DNA from: Bacteroidales bacterium
Lineage (GTDB): Bacteria > Bacteroidota > Bacteroidia > Bacteroidales > Prolixibacteraceae
NCBI GenBank assembly: GCA_015654795.1
Contig: JAATGF010000093.1
Span: forward strand, 1-36,082
Direction: 5' to 3'
DNA length: 36,082 nt
Below, in pieces: positions 1-8,253 of the stretch. Both the position numbers and the translations under genes were made by a program. The notes beneath the pieces are model-generated. The model worked only from the letters and a program-made list of their open reading frames with translations, was not told where the DNA came from and did not search any database. Every line of letters starts with the position of its first letter. The stretch's first letter is position 1.

Positions 1-400
1 CAATGACGGCGAAGCCAATGAACTTTTCAACGACCGATCGCCCTTTCTCCCCATCATTCCATTTTCTGCTCTATGTTTGATTTAGTCCATATCGGGTATC
101 AGATATCAGTGTCGGATGACCTTTTAATGACGGCGAAGCCAATGACCTTTTCAATGACTATTTTAATGACCTAATCGCCATTTCTCCCCATCGCCTTTTC
201 GCCCATTCTCTCCCTCTCCCCATCATTCCATTTTTGCTCTATGTTTGGTCCATATCTGGTATCAGATATCAGTGTCGGATGACCTTTTAATGACGGCGAA
301 GCCAATGACCTTTTCAATGACTATTTCAATGACCTTATCGCCATTTCTCCCCATCGCCTTTTCGCCCCATCGCTCCATCTACCTTTCCTGCTTTTGCAAA
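1..400 (+). repeat. Imperfect tandem repeats, intergenic
   Basis: A unit of about 163 bases is present in two near-identical copies: the words GTCCATATC, TATCAGATATCAGTGTCGG and AATGACGGCGAAGCC recur at 85/248, 96/259 and 126/289. A shortened third copy begins at 2. Inside each unit the hexamer AATGAC recurs several times. The stretch lies beyond the stop codon of the leftward cupin gene. The same words, in reverse complement, reappear near 9299-9510 and 26776-26860, so this belongs to an interspersed family. An ORF of 60 codons runs through it but consists of repeat sequence and is not credible as a gene. Confidence 0.85.
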
Positions 401-413
401 TACGAACACACGA

Positions 414-731
414 TTATGCAATTTTGATCATGGTCAATAACATTTTAAAAGGGGTGACCGACTCTACCGAATGAACAATGCCCGCCGGTAAAATAATACA
501 ATCGCCAGTTTGCATGGCATTTTTTTCTTCTCCAATAAAGAAGACACACTCACCATCAACTACCTGAACCAATGCATCAAATGGTGCAATATGGGGACTT
601 AATCCCTGACCTTTGTCGAAAGCAAAAAGGGTAATTGTGCCGGTTTCTTTTTTGATAATTGTTTTGCTGACAACCGAATTATCGGCATAAACAATGTGAT
701 CTGCTAATTTGAACAATATTGAAGTTTCCAT
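414..731 (-). CDS. Small single-domain cupin protein
   Basis: The 105-residue protein is about the size of one cupin barrel. It has the Gly/Pro/His pattern of the fold: SPHIAPFDALVQVVDGE at about 45-61 (motif 1) and GDCIILPAGIVHSVE at about 76-90 (motif 2, with PAGxxH). Motif 1 keeps one His and lacks the usual HxH, so metal binding is uncertain. It is the last gene of a leftward run behind the ferredoxin-like gene and hcp, 53 bases after the hcp stop, which suggests co-transcription and a part in the nitrosative-stress response. No substrate can be named. The fold call is good; the role is inferred only from context. Confidence 0.8.
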   Translation of the reverse strand: METSILFKLADHIVYADNSVVSKTIIKKETGTITLFAFDKGQGLSPHIAPFDALVQVVDGECVFFIGEEKNAMQTGDCIILPAGIVHSVESVTPFKMLLTMIKIA

Positions 732-784
732 AGATAAAATTATTTAAAAGTATCCGGGGAAATTCCCGAATACTAAGCTGAATA

Positions 785-2431
785 TTAACCAAGTAAGATT
801 TTCATGTCTTCGTCGACACTATTGATTCCGCTAATTCCAAAATTTTCAACAAGCACCCTGGCCACATTTGGAGAAAGGAACGCCGGCAATGTTGGACCAA
901 GATGTATATTCTTCACCCCAAGCGAAAGCAGCGCAAGTAAAACGATCACTGCCTTTTGTTCGTACCATGCTATATTATAGGCAATTGGCAATTGATTGAT
1001 GTCGTTTAATTTAAACACATCTTTTAAAGTTAAGGCGATCACAGCCAATGAATACGAGTCGTTACACTGGCCTGCGTCAAGCACACGGGGAATTCCGTTA
1101 ATATCGCCAAGCGGAAGTTTATTATACCGATATTTTGCGCAACCCGCTGTAAGGATAACCGTATCTTTGGGTAAAGATTCTGCAAACTGGGTATAATACT
1201 CGCGATCTTTCATTCGTCCGTCGCAACCCGCCATTACAAAAAACTTACGGATTGCTCCCGATTTAACGGCATCAACAATCTGATCAGCAAGTTGCAGAAC
1301 CTGATTATGAGCAAATCCGCCAACAATTGATCCTGATTCGATTTCAACTGGTGGAGCACACTTTTTAGCATGTTCAATAATAATAGAAAAATCTTTCGGT
1401 TGTCCGTCTTTCCTGTCCGAAATATGGGTATTGCCTTCGAAGCCCGACATCCCTGTTGTATAGATACGTTCTTTATACGAAGTTTTAGGCGGAACGATGC
1501 AGTTGGTTGTAAATAAGACAGGTCCGTTAAACGATTCAAATTCTGATGTTTGTTTCCACCATGCATTGCCATAATTACCTGCCAGATGCTCATATTTTTT
1601 GAATTTTGGGTAATAATGAGCAGGCAGCATTTCGCTGTGTGTATAAACATCTACGCCAGTTCCTTCTGTCTGATCCAGTAACTCTTCCATATCTTTAAGG
1701 TCGTGACCACTGATCAATATTCCGGGATTGGTACGTACGCCAATATTTACAGTGCTGATTTCGGGATTTCCGTAATTTGCAGTATTGGCCTTATCAAGCA
1801 ATGCCATTACTTCGACGCCGTATTTCCCGGTTTCGAGCGTAAGTGCAACTAAATCATCAATGCTAAGCGAATTGTTGGTCGTTGCAGCCAATGCTCTTTG
1901 CATAAACGCAAAAACTGCCTGATTGTTGTAACCCAGATTAAAAGCATGTTCGGCATAAGCTGCCATTCCCTTTAAACCATAGATAATCAGCTCGCGCAAT
2001 GATCTTACGTCTGGATTTACAGTGGATAGTATTCCTATCTGAAGAGACTTACTATAAAAATCTTCTATCGTCTGTCCATTCCAACTGGTTGATTCATGGA
2101 GATTTTCAGCCATTTTTCCACCCTCAGCTTCGAACCTGTTCCTGATCTCGTTGCGAAGTGCAATCCCCTCTCGAATTTTTTCTTCAATCTTATTTTTATC
2201 GAAATTGGCATTGGTGATTGTCATAAACAGTGCATCAAATACAAACTGGTTGGCATCTTCCCATTCCATCTTTATTTCGCGTGCAGCTGTTGTATAAATT
2301 GAAATTCCTTTCGTAATCCAAACCAATAAATCCTGAAGGTTAGCCACCTTATCATCTTTTCCGCAAACTCCTTTTACCGTACAACCGGTTCCTTTTGCCG
2401 CTTCCTGGCATTGAAAACAAAACATCTCCAT
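785..2431 (-). CDS. hcp: Hydroxylamine reductase / hybrid cluster protein
   Basis: Cytoplasmic hybrid cluster protein of 548 residues. The family reduces hydroxylamine in vitro, and in E. coli it acts as a high-affinity NO reductase. The N-terminal cubane-cluster cysteines are C5, C8, C17 and C23 (C-x2-C-x8-C-x5-C, the anaerobe class rather than the E. coli class). All seven expected hybrid cluster ligands are visible: H243, E267, C311, C403 (in AGCDGR), C431 (in AGCAKYRYN), C456 (in DAGQCND) and E491. The protein therefore looks full length and active. M3 is an alternative start. It follows the ferredoxin-like gene by 106 bases. No E. coli-type hcr reductase is adjacent, so the ferredoxin-like protein is the obvious candidate electron donor (inference). 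Confidence 0.97.
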   Translation of the reverse strand: MEMFCFQCQEAAKGTGCTVKGVCGKDDKVANLQDLLVWITKGISIYTTAAREIKMEWEDANQFVFDALFMTITNANFDKNKIEEKIREGIALRNEIRNRFEAEGGKMAENLHESTSWNGQTIEDFYSKSLQIGILSTVNPDVRSLRELIIYGLKGMAAYAEHAFNLGYNNQAVFAFMQRALAATTNNSLSIDDLVALTLETGKYGVEVMALLDKANTANYGNPEISTVNIGVRTNPGILISGHDLKDMEELLDQTEGTGVDVYTHSEMLPAHYYPKFKKYEHLAGNYGNAWWKQTSEFESFNGPVLFTTNCIVPPKTSYKERIYTTGMSGFEGNTHISDRKDGQPKDFSIIIEHAKKCAPPVEIESGSIVGGFAHNQVLQLADQIVDAVKSGAIRKFFVMAGCDGRMKDREYYTQFAESLPKDTVILTAGCAKYRYNKLPLGDINGIPRVLDAGQCNDSYSLAVIALTLKDVFKLNDINQLPIAYNIAWYEQKAVIVLLALLSLGVKNIHLGPTLPAFLSPNVARVLVENFGISGINSVDEDMKILLG

Positions 2432-2537
2432 ATAAAGAATTTAATTAATTGATATTAAAGTATTTAATTATTGTAATAATTGAAAAAATATTAAATTTTA
2501 ATAGAAAAAGGACTTCCGAACACCTTTAATTGCATTG

Positions 2538-3422
2538 TCAAACCCACTCTTCGCTAAGAATTTCACCCCTAATACTAACTGTAATTGCCTTGACAGGAAC
2601 TTTTCTCCCGGCACGCTCAACAGCCATTTCAACCAATTGGAGCAATCCACCACAGCAAGGTACTTCCATGATCAAAACTGTGATTGTATTTACCTTTGCA
2701 TTTTCGATCAGCGTAATAAACTTTTGTAAATAAACCTCTTTCCCCTGATCCAATTTGGGACATGCAATCACCAACGTTTTATTTTTCAACCAGTTTTGAT
2801 GAAAATCACCTAAAGCAAAAGCACTACAGTCGGCAGCTACCAAAAGATCGGAACCAATGAAATGCGAAGCGCCAGGATTGATTAAATGTAACTGAACAGG
2901 CCATTGACGCAATTGCGATTGTAATGATCCGTTACTATGATGATCAGCCATTTTTATTTCGGCAGGATCGAAGATAATCGTCTTTGAACCAGGACATCCG
3001 CCACCGTTACAGCCTGCTCCGGCACTTGTATTATCTTGCTGATGAACGGCTTTCTTTACATCTTCAACCATAAATCCGAGTTTTGATGCGTTTGCAATCA
3101 GATAGGCCATCCCCTGTTTTAAAAACACGGTTTCGTTGTGTTCTCGCAAATGTCGCAAATGGGCAACAACAGTATTAAAACCGCTGGTTATCATGATTTC
3201 CATTACTTTAGCTTCATCGTAAGGTTCGGCTTCACGTCTTTCAATCGTAATTGCACCTTCGGGACAATGTCCGATACATGCGCCAAGTCCATCGCACATC
3301 AGATCGCTGACTAAACGAACTTTACCATCAATTATCTGAAGCGCACCTTCATGACAGTTGGGCACACAGAGTCCGCATCCTGTACATTTGTCATCATCAA
3401 TTTTAATAATGTCGCGTTCCAT
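2538..3422 (-). CDS. 4Fe-4S ferredoxin-like protein upstream of hcp
   Basis: A 294-residue protein with an N-terminal bacterial ferredoxin domain. C13, C16, C19 and C23 form a complete CxxCxxCxxxC motif. The second motif has C43, C49 and C53, but the second cysteine is replaced by L46 (CDGLGAC). A linker with C138 and C143 leads to a C-terminal region with isolated cysteines in ADCSAF (199), ACPKLD (221) and EVPCCGG (256-257), which may hold further clusters or disulfides. It is the first gene of the leftward run to hcp and the cupin, and the likely regulator site lies just upstream. The probable role is electron transfer to Hcp; this is inferred from position. Proteins with this layout are generally annotated only as 4Fe-4S proteins. 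Confidence 0.9.
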   Translation of the reverse strand: MERDIIKIDDDKCTGCGLCVPNCHEGALQIIDGKVRLVSDLMCDGLGACIGHCPEGAITIERREAEPYDEAKVMEIMITSGFNTVVAHLRHLREHNETVFLKQGMAYLIANASKLGFMVEDVKKAVHQQDNTSAGAGCNGGGCPGSKTIIFDPAEIKMADHHSNGSLQSQLRQWPVQLHLINPGASHFIGSDLLVAADCSAFALGDFHQNWLKNKTLVIACPKLDQGKEVYLQKFITLIENAKVNTITVLIMEVPCCGGLLQLVEMAVERAGRKVPVKAITVSIRGEILSEEWV

Positions 3423-3504
3423 TTTTTACATTTTTAAATAAATATCCATTTGTAAGAACAGAAGGGCATTTTCCCAGGCAATGCGCTTTTACTTCTTTCG
3501 GTGA

Positions 3505-3512
3505 CAAAAATA
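3505..3512 (-). promoter_or_regulatory. -7 box of the ferredoxin-hcp-cupin operon
   Basis: Read on the minus strand this is TATTTTTG, an exact match to the Bacteroidota -7 consensus TAnnTTTG. Transcription would begin near 3498-3500, about 75 bases before the ATG at 3422. No clean -33 TTTG sits 19-21 bases upstream (the nearest is at about 15), as expected for an activator-dependent promoter. Confidence 0.55.
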
Positions 3513-3532
3513 GGGTGACTACTTTCGCAAAA

Positions 3533-3550
3533 GTGTAACATGTGTGACAC
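3533..3550. promoter_or_regulatory. Palindromic operator, likely HcpR site
   Basis: GTGTAACATGTGTGACAC is an imperfect palindrome in which seven of nine half-site positions match (half-sites GTGTAACAT and GTGTCACAC). It resembles Crp/Fnr-family sites in size and lies between the divergent ferredoxin-hcp operon and the Crp/Fnr regulator gene. Its centre at 3541.5 is about 42-43 bases upstream of the start site predicted from the -7 box at 3505-3512. That is the spacing of a class II Crp/Fnr activator site. It also overlaps the leader of the regulator's own gene. Confidence 0.6.
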
Positions 3551-3556
3551 TCTTAT

Positions 3557-3564
3557 TATATTTG
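3557..3564 (+). promoter_or_regulatory. Possible -7 box of the regulator gene
   Basis: TATATTTG matches TAnnTTTG. It lies inside the longest open frame, which would begin with GTG at 3544, and this favours the ATG at 3574 as the true start. A start of transcription only a few bases before that ATG would give a nearly leaderless message, so the assignment is tentative. Confidence 0.35.
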
Positions 3565-3573
3565 TCAAAAAAA

Positions 3574-4242
3574 ATGTTTGAAATTTTAAAAGCATCTCCA
3601 TTATTCATCGGACTAAGAGCAGAAGAGATTAACTTCCTGATAAATAATAGTTCCCATCAGATTAAGCAATTCTCAAATAAAGAAGTTCTGGCCTATGCTG
3701 GCGAAAGAGTTGAGAAAGCGATGATTGTACTTGATGGAAAACTTCAGGGCGAAATGGTTGATTTTGCCGGGAATAGTCTGAAAATTGAAGAGATAGAACC
3801 ACCGCAAATGGTAGCTGCGGCATTTCTGTATGGTCCGCAAAGTGTTTTCCCGGTGAATTTATCAGCCATATCTGACGGTAAAATGCTGATTATCTTTAAA
3901 AATGATTTTACAAAGTTATTATCTGCTGATCAGCGTGTTTTAAACAATTACCTGAATATCGTCTCCGGAAAAGCTCAGTTCCTGTCACGAAAGATTACCT
4001 TTTTGAGCTTTAAGACTATAAAAGAGAAGATCGCCTACTATTTGTTGCAGAATTTAAAGACAGGTAATCAGATTATTGCAATGAATCAAAGCCAGAAAGG
4101 GCTGGCGGAGATGCTCGGAGTTGCACGTCCTTCTTTAGCGCGCACAATCAGCGAAATGGAAGCAGATCAGTTAATCAAGTGGGAAAGAAACCATGTCGAT
4201 ATTGTTGATTTGAAATCATTACGCGCAACATTAGGCAGATAG
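3574..4242 (+). CDS. hcpR: HcpR-like Crp/Fnr family regulator
   Basis: Cytoplasmic transcription factor of 222 residues. An N-terminal cyclic-nucleotide-binding-type beta-roll (about 1-115) is followed by a dimerisation helix and a C-terminal winged helix (about 145-222) with recognition region QKGLAEMLGVARPSLARTIS. No Cys is present, so it does not carry an Fnr-type iron-sulfur cluster. HcpR proteins of this family control hcp in Porphyromonas and Desulfovibrio, and the Porphyromonas protein has been reported to bind heme. Divergence from the hcp operon with a palindrome between them fits that assignment. I chose ATG 3574 over GTG 3544 because the palindrome and a -7-like box occupy the intervening codons. 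Two bases separate its stop from pabB. Confidence 0.85.
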   Translation: MFEILKASPLFIGLRAEEINFLINNSSHQIKQFSNKEVLAYAGERVEKAMIVLDGKLQGEMVDFAGNSLKIEEIEPPQMVAAAFLYGPQSVFPVNLSAISDGKMLIIFKNDFTKLLSADQRVLNNYLNIVSGKAQFLSRKITFLSFKTIKEKIAYYLLQNLKTGNQIIAMNQSQKGLAEMLGVARPSLARTISEMEADQLIKWERNHVDIVDLKSLRATLGR

Positions 4243-4244
4243 TC

Positions 4245-5225
4245 ATGGAATACTCTAATTTAAAAGATGATATCCGGAAAATGAATCAATGGGGCAAAGA
4301 ACGCAAACCCTTTATTTTTATTCTGGATTATGAATTGAAGAATACGCTGGTGCTGCCATTGGACGAAGCGGCTAAAAATAATATCTATTTCACATTTGAC
4401 AATCTAAATAACACTGGTGTTCAAGATATTAAAAAGCGTGAATTTACATTTAGAAAGTTTCCTGTCAGTTATGAAATATTCAAAAAATCGTTTGATCATG
4501 TCATGACCGAAATCAAACGGGGAAATTCGTTCTTAACAAATCTTACTTTTCCAACATTAATTGAAACAAATCTTACACTTTCGGAGATTTTCAACCGAAG
4601 CGAAGCCCCTTATAAACTATTGTTTAAAGATCAATTCGTTGTTTTTTCGCCCGAGATTTTTGTAAATATCAGCGATGGAAAGATTGCCTCTTATCCGATG
4701 AAAGGAACTATTGATGCTTCAATTCCAGATGCTGAAACAAAGATTTTGAATGACCCTAAGGAAACGGCTGAACATCATACAATTGTAGACCTTATCAGAA
4801 ACGATCTTTCGCAGGTTGCAACAAATGTGAAAGTCGAAAAATTCAGGTTTATAAATAAGATCAAAACCAATGATAAAACATTGCTTCAGGTAAGTTCTGA
4901 AGTGACCGGACAATTACAGCAGGATTATCACGGGCATTTGGGAAATATCCTTTCAGAACTGCTTCCCGCAGGGTCAATTTGCGGTGCGCCAAAAAAGAAA
5001 ACGCTTGAAATAATCAGTCAGTCAGAGATTTATAAACGAGGATATTATTCAGGGATTTTCGGTATTTTTGATGGTACAGATCTGAAATCAGCTGTTATGA
5101 TCCGGTTTATCGAAAAGAACGATGAAGAGTTTATTTTTAAAAGTGGCGGTGGAATCACTTTTTTCAGCGATCCGGAAGCAGAATATCAGGAACTAATCGA
5201 CAAAGTTTATGTGCCTATTTATTGA
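4245..5225 (+). CDS. pabB: Aminodeoxychorismate synthase component I
   Basis: The chorismate-binding enzyme that aminates chorismate to 4-amino-4-deoxychorismate for folate synthesis, working with a PabA glutaminase not seen here. It has 326 residues, shorter than E. coli PabB (about 450), with a reduced N-terminal part. Catalytic-core motifs are present: PMKGT with K153, EHHTIVDLIRNDL at 176-188, and the signature PAGSICGAPKKKTLEII, where one position differs from the usual PAGSxTGAPK. GGGITFFSDPEAEYQE follows near the end. The start is two bases after the hcpR stop and the end overlaps pabC by 17 bases, so translation of the three genes is probably linked. Confidence 0.93.
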   Translation: MEYSNLKDDIRKMNQWGKERKPFIFILDYELKNTLVLPLDEAAKNNIYFTFDNLNNTGVQDIKKREFTFRKFPVSYEIFKKSFDHVMTEIKRGNSFLTNLTFPTLIETNLTLSEIFNRSEAPYKLLFKDQFVVFSPEIFVNISDGKIASYPMKGTIDASIPDAETKILNDPKETAEHHTIVDLIRNDLSQVATNVKVEKFRFINKIKTNDKTLLQVSSEVTGQLQQDYHGHLGNILSELLPAGSICGAPKKKTLEIISQSEIYKRGYYSGIFGIFDGTDLKSAVMIRFIEKNDEEFIFKSGGGITFFSDPEAEYQELIDKVYVPIY

Positions 5226-5805
5226 GACAATATGCTATGAACAAGGAAATTTTCAGCAGATTGGGCGACATAATGACCGGTTCAACAGAACCCGTAAACA
5301 ATTTTTCGGGTTACAAACAACCTCTCAGCTTGAATTATTGCTTTCCGTACCGCCACATCTCAAGAACGAAACAATAAAATGCGGTGTTACTTATGGAACT
5401 GAAATTGTCAGTGTAGAATACAATTTATATAAAATCAGGCCTGTTCATTCGCTTCAAATGGTCGGCAATGATACAATTGATTATTCCTATAAGTATTTCG
5501 ATAGAACATTAATAAATTCACTTTTCGAATTGAAAGGTCAATCAGATGATATTCTGATTATTAAAAATGGATTGATCACAGATACTTCCTATGCGAATAT
5601 CATTTTTAGAAGAGGTGAGATATGGTATTCGCCCAAAAATCCATTACTCCGGGGCACCCGGCTCGAAAGTTATATCGGGGAAGGACGCGTCACTCCTGCC
5701 CTTCTCCACCCCGAAGACCTGATACTATTTTCGGAAGCCCGTATTATCAACGCCATGATTTCGATTGAAAATTCACCTGTTATTCCAATCGAAAATATAA
5801 TTTAG
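5209..5805 (+). CDS. pabC: 4-amino-4-deoxychorismate lyase (class IV PLP)
   Basis: A PLP enzyme that releases pyruvate from aminodeoxychorismate to give p-aminobenzoate. It has 198 residues, against about 270 for E. coli PabC, so this is a short form. K95 in SYKYFDRTLIN matches the PLP lysine of the family (LKHLNR in E. coli). The conserved Glu of the E-x4-N motif is replaced by D125 (DTSYAN), and the C-terminal SEARIINAMI segment is intact. The ATG at 5209 lies inside the pabB end. The call rests on the class IV motifs and the pabB partner; a branched-chain aminotransferase relative is much less likely at this size. Confidence 0.9.
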   Translation: MCLFIETICYEQGNFQQIGRHNDRFNRTRKQFFGLQTTSQLELLLSVPPHLKNETIKCGVTYGTEIVSVEYNLYKIRPVHSLQMVGNDTIDYSYKYFDRTLINSLFELKGQSDDILIIKNGLITDTSYANIIFRRGEIWYSPKNPLLRGTRLESYIGEGRVTPALLHPEDLILFSEARIINAMISIENSPVIPIENII

Positions 5806-5849
5806 AACGATTGGAAATAGATTGAATCACTCATTTGATCAACATGTTT

Positions 5850-5900
5850 AGTAAAAAGATGAAAGTGTTCAGTAAAAAACCTGATAATGTCTGGTAAAAA
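5850..5900 (+). repeat. Three spaced GTAAAAA words before ndh
   Basis: TAGTAAAAA at 5850, CAGTAAAAA at 5870 and TGGTAAAAA at 5892 are spaced by 20 and 22 bases, about two helical turns. They lie in the 209-base gap between pabC and the NADH dehydrogenase gene. They could form an operator array or be chance in AT-rich DNA. Confidence 0.35.
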
Positions 5901-6014
5901 TGCAGAGAAGTAGTCCGAACCATATAAAATTGCCAAGAGATAACTTTTAATTAACTTTGGAGCACAACATAAAAATGATTTTTGTGTTATACTTATATTC
6001 TCAAAAAAATACAA

Positions 6015-7304
6015 ATGTCTACACAAAATTATCTATTAAATATTCCTGATACGACTGATAAAAGAATAGTTATTGTCGGCGGCGGATTTGGCGGACTGAA
6101 ACTTGCACTGAAACTTCACAAAAAGAAATTTCAGATTGTCCTGCTCGATAAAAACAATTACCATCTCTTTCAGCCACTGCTTTACCAGGTGGCGATGTCA
6201 GCTCTCGAACCCAGCGCCATCTCGTTTCCGCTTCGTAAGGTCTTTCAAAAGACCGGTATTCATTACCGTATGGCCAGACTGGAGGCTGTTGACCCAGAAA
6301 AGAATGAAGTTACAACCGATATCGGACAACTTAAATACGATTATCTTATTTTGGCAACCGGGGCAAAGACTAACTTTTTTAACCAGGAAAAGATTGAGAA
6401 ATATACGCTTCAGATGAAGTCGGCTCCTGATGCACTTTACATTCGGAACCAAACACTTCTAAATTTCGAAAAAGCGTTGAATAAAAGTCATAAAAAAGAT
6501 GTTAAGTCATATCTGAACGTGGCAATTATAGGCGGAGGACCAACAGGAGTTGAGTTGGCAGGCGCAATGGCCGAAATGAAAAGGTATGTATTGCCTAAAG
6601 ATTACCCTGAACTGGATATGAGCAATATGAAGATCATGCTTTATGAGGCCTCTCCCCGACTTCTTGCAGGAATGTCAGAAACCTCTTCAAGAGTTGCAAA
6701 TGAGTATCTCCAAAAACTGGGCGTTGAAGTGCATACAGGAACGGCAGTAAAGGATTATGATGGTCATACGCTTACTTTGCCTGAAGGAGTAAGTGTCGAT
6801 GTGAAAACAGTAATCTGGGCAGCGGGAGTTACTTCTGCAAGAATTGACGGGATTGCAGAAACATCTTACGGACGAAATAACCGATTACTTGTAAATTCCT
6901 TTAATCAGGTTGAAGGTTACCAGAATATTTTTGCGCTTGGCGATAATTCGATAATGGTTGATTCCACACATCCGATCGGGCATCCTCAGGTTGCGCAGGT
7001 TGCTCTCCAACAGGCTTATTATTTGGCAAAGAATATAGTTCAACTGAACAAAAATAAGCCACTTAAGCCGTTTCATTATATCGATAAAGGGTCGATGGCA
7101 ACTGTCGGTCGTCACCTTGCTGTTGCAGATTTACCATTTGCCAAATTTAAAGGTTACTTCGCCTGGTTGCTTTGGTCTGTTGTCCACCTTTTTTCAATTG
7201 TGGGGGTAAAAAACAAATTGTTTGTATTGCTTAACTGGTCGTGGAAATACATCACGTATGATCAATCTTTGCGTCTACTTGTGAAACACAAATCGAAAAA
7301 TTAA
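6015..7304 (+). CDS. ndh: Type II NADH:quinone oxidoreductase
   Basis: A single-subunit, non-proton-pumping NADH dehydrogenase that passes electrons from NADH through FAD to the quinone pool at the inner face of the membrane. From ATG 6015 it has 429 residues. The first Rossmann motif IVIVGGGFGGL (about 18-28) binds FAD and the second, NVAIIGGGPTGVELAG, binds NADH. YHLFQPLLYQVA and the FALGD segment are family landmarks. The C-terminal part (FAWLLWSVVHLFSIVG and NWSWKYITYDQSLRLL) is hydrophobic or amphipathic and probably anchors the protein. A longer frame begins at TTG 5982, but those 11 residues do not resemble the family. It stands alone, 209 bases after pabC. Confidence 0.95.
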   Translation: MSTQNYLLNIPDTTDKRIVIVGGGFGGLKLALKLHKKKFQIVLLDKNNYHLFQPLLYQVAMSALEPSAISFPLRKVFQKTGIHYRMARLEAVDPEKNEVTTDIGQLKYDYLILATGAKTNFFNQEKIEKYTLQMKSAPDALYIRNQTLLNFEKALNKSHKKDVKSYLNVAIIGGGPTGVELAGAMAEMKRYVLPKDYPELDMSNMKIMLYEASPRLLAGMSETSSRVANEYLQKLGVEVHTGTAVKDYDGHTLTLPEGVSVDVKTVIWAAGVTSARIDGIAETSYGRNNRLLVNSFNQVEGYQNIFALGDNSIMVDSTHPIGHPQVAQVALQQAYYLAKNIVQLNKNKPLKPFHYIDKGSMATVGRHLAVADLPFAKFKGYFAWLLWSVVHLFSIVGVKNKLFVLLNWSWKYITYDQSLRLLVKHKSKN

Positions 7305-7330
7305 AAGGAAACGACCTACACCAAAGTTTA

Positions 7331-7465
7331 ATGCGAACTTCGAAATATGCAGAAGTCCACACTGATCTTATTGATTATTTGACTAATATAAGAAATGGGC
7401 TGAAAAATCAAAAGGGAACTTACAAATTTTTTAATATTGCATCAAGTGATTTACCCTTTTATTAA
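7331..7465 (+). CDS. Possible 44-residue small protein
   Basis: An ATG frame beginning MRTSKYAEVHTDLIDYLTNI and ending SSDLPFY lies 26 bases after the ndh stop and ahead of the NucS-like gene. It is charged in its first half, with no signal peptide or membrane segment. It overlaps the candidate promoter of the next gene. I recognise no family. It may be a small gene, the remnant of a longer one, or chance. Confidence 0.22.
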   Translation: MRTSKYAEVHTDLIDYLTNIRNGLKNQKGTYKFFNIASSDLPFY

Positions 7466-7470
7466 ATTTG
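7437..7470 (+). promoter_or_regulatory. Candidate promoter of the NucS-like gene
   Basis: TTGC at 7437-7440 and TAAATTTG at 7463-7470 resemble the -33 and -7 boxes of Bacteroidota promoters with 22 bases between them. Transcription would start near 7476, giving a leader of about 18 bases before the ATG at 7494. This supports that start over the TTG at 7437. Confidence 0.5.
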
Positions 7471-7493
7471 TAGTCAACTTAAACTTGAATATT

Positions 7494-8246
7494 ATGCCCA
7501 TATATGAAAAATCTGTAAGAATGTTATTCCGTGATTTAGTTCAAGATCTAGGAATACAAAAGGGAGAAATCATTGATAAGCAAAGGGTTCATTCTTGGTT
7601 TAAGGAAAAATATCCACTCATAAAAACAGGGACAATTTCTGCTCATATAATGTTATTGTCCATTAACGCACCTAGCCGCATCCATCACTCAATCGATCAA
7701 AATGGAAAGGATGATTTGTTCTATCAAATAGATGGTAAAAGATTCCGTCTTTATGATTCTTTATCTGATCCAAATCCAATATATGTAAAATCAAAAGAAT
7801 CAGAAGTAATAATTGAATCAGCTGATGAAAATGTAATTGGAGAGAATGAGTTTGCCTATGAAAAAGACTTGCAGAACTTTCTATCAAAAAATCTTAATTT
7901 AATCGAAAAAGGATTGACCCTTTATAGAGAGGAAGGAATCAGCGGAATAGAATTTCCTGTCGGCAATAGAGCCATTGATATTCTTGCATTGGATAAAAAT
8001 CGAGATTATGTGGTAATTGAACTTAAAGTATCGAGAGGATATGACAGAGTAGTAGGACAAATTCTGAGGTATATGGCTTGGATAAGGAAAAATCAAGCCG
8101 ATATGAATCAAAAAGTCAGAGGTATTATTATTGCTCGGGAAATAACTGAGGACCTTATTCTTGCCTGTTCAGAAACTCATAATGTTGATCTTTTCGAATA
8201 CAACCTTTCAGTTTCATTAAAAAAAATTGAACAACCTAACTATTAA
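7494..8246 (+). CDS. NucS-like PD-(D/E)xK endonuclease
   Basis: A 250-residue protein with a PD-(D/E)xK nuclease domain at about 120-215. Visible active-site residues are E123, D162 in the NRAIDILALD segment, E176 and K178 in VIELKV, and Q189 in VVGQILRYM, the arrangement of the DUF91/NucS group. NucS/EndoMS cuts branched or mismatched DNA in archaea and actinobacteria. The N-terminal 100 residues are not the NucS dimerisation domain; they look like a small helical domain (VRMLFRDLVQDLG to LLSINAPSR). The target is unknown: it could be repair, or defence against foreign DNA. It is monocistronic, AT-rich and has its own promoter-like boxes, which is compatible with horizontal gain. Confidence 0.75.
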   Translation: MPIYEKSVRMLFRDLVQDLGIQKGEIIDKQRVHSWFKEKYPLIKTGTISAHIMLLSINAPSRIHHSIDQNGKDDLFYQIDGKRFRLYDSLSDPNPIYVKSKESEVIIESADENVIGENEFAYEKDLQNFLSKNLNLIEKGLTLYREEGISGIEFPVGNRAIDILALDKNRDYVVIELKVSRGYDRVVGQILRYMAWIRKNQADMNQKVRGIIIAREITEDLILACSETHNVDLFEYNLSVSLKKIEQPNY

Positions 8247-8253
8247 AGATTTG

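Noticed and set aside
1-400. Possible CRISPR array
   Set aside because: The repeats are long, unequal and adjacent without unique spacers of constant size, and no cas gene is present.
245-427. 60-codon rightward frame
   Set aside because: It is made of repeat sequence, lies antisense to the cupin gene end, and has no protein-like features beyond the repeat.
1234-1650. 138-codon minus-strand frame
   Set aside because: It is a shifted frame inside hcp, whose own frame has all cluster ligands.
3544-3573. GTG start for the HcpR-like regulator
   Set aside because: The ten extra codons overlap the palindromic operator and a -7-like box, and the ATG at 3574 begins a normal family N-terminus.
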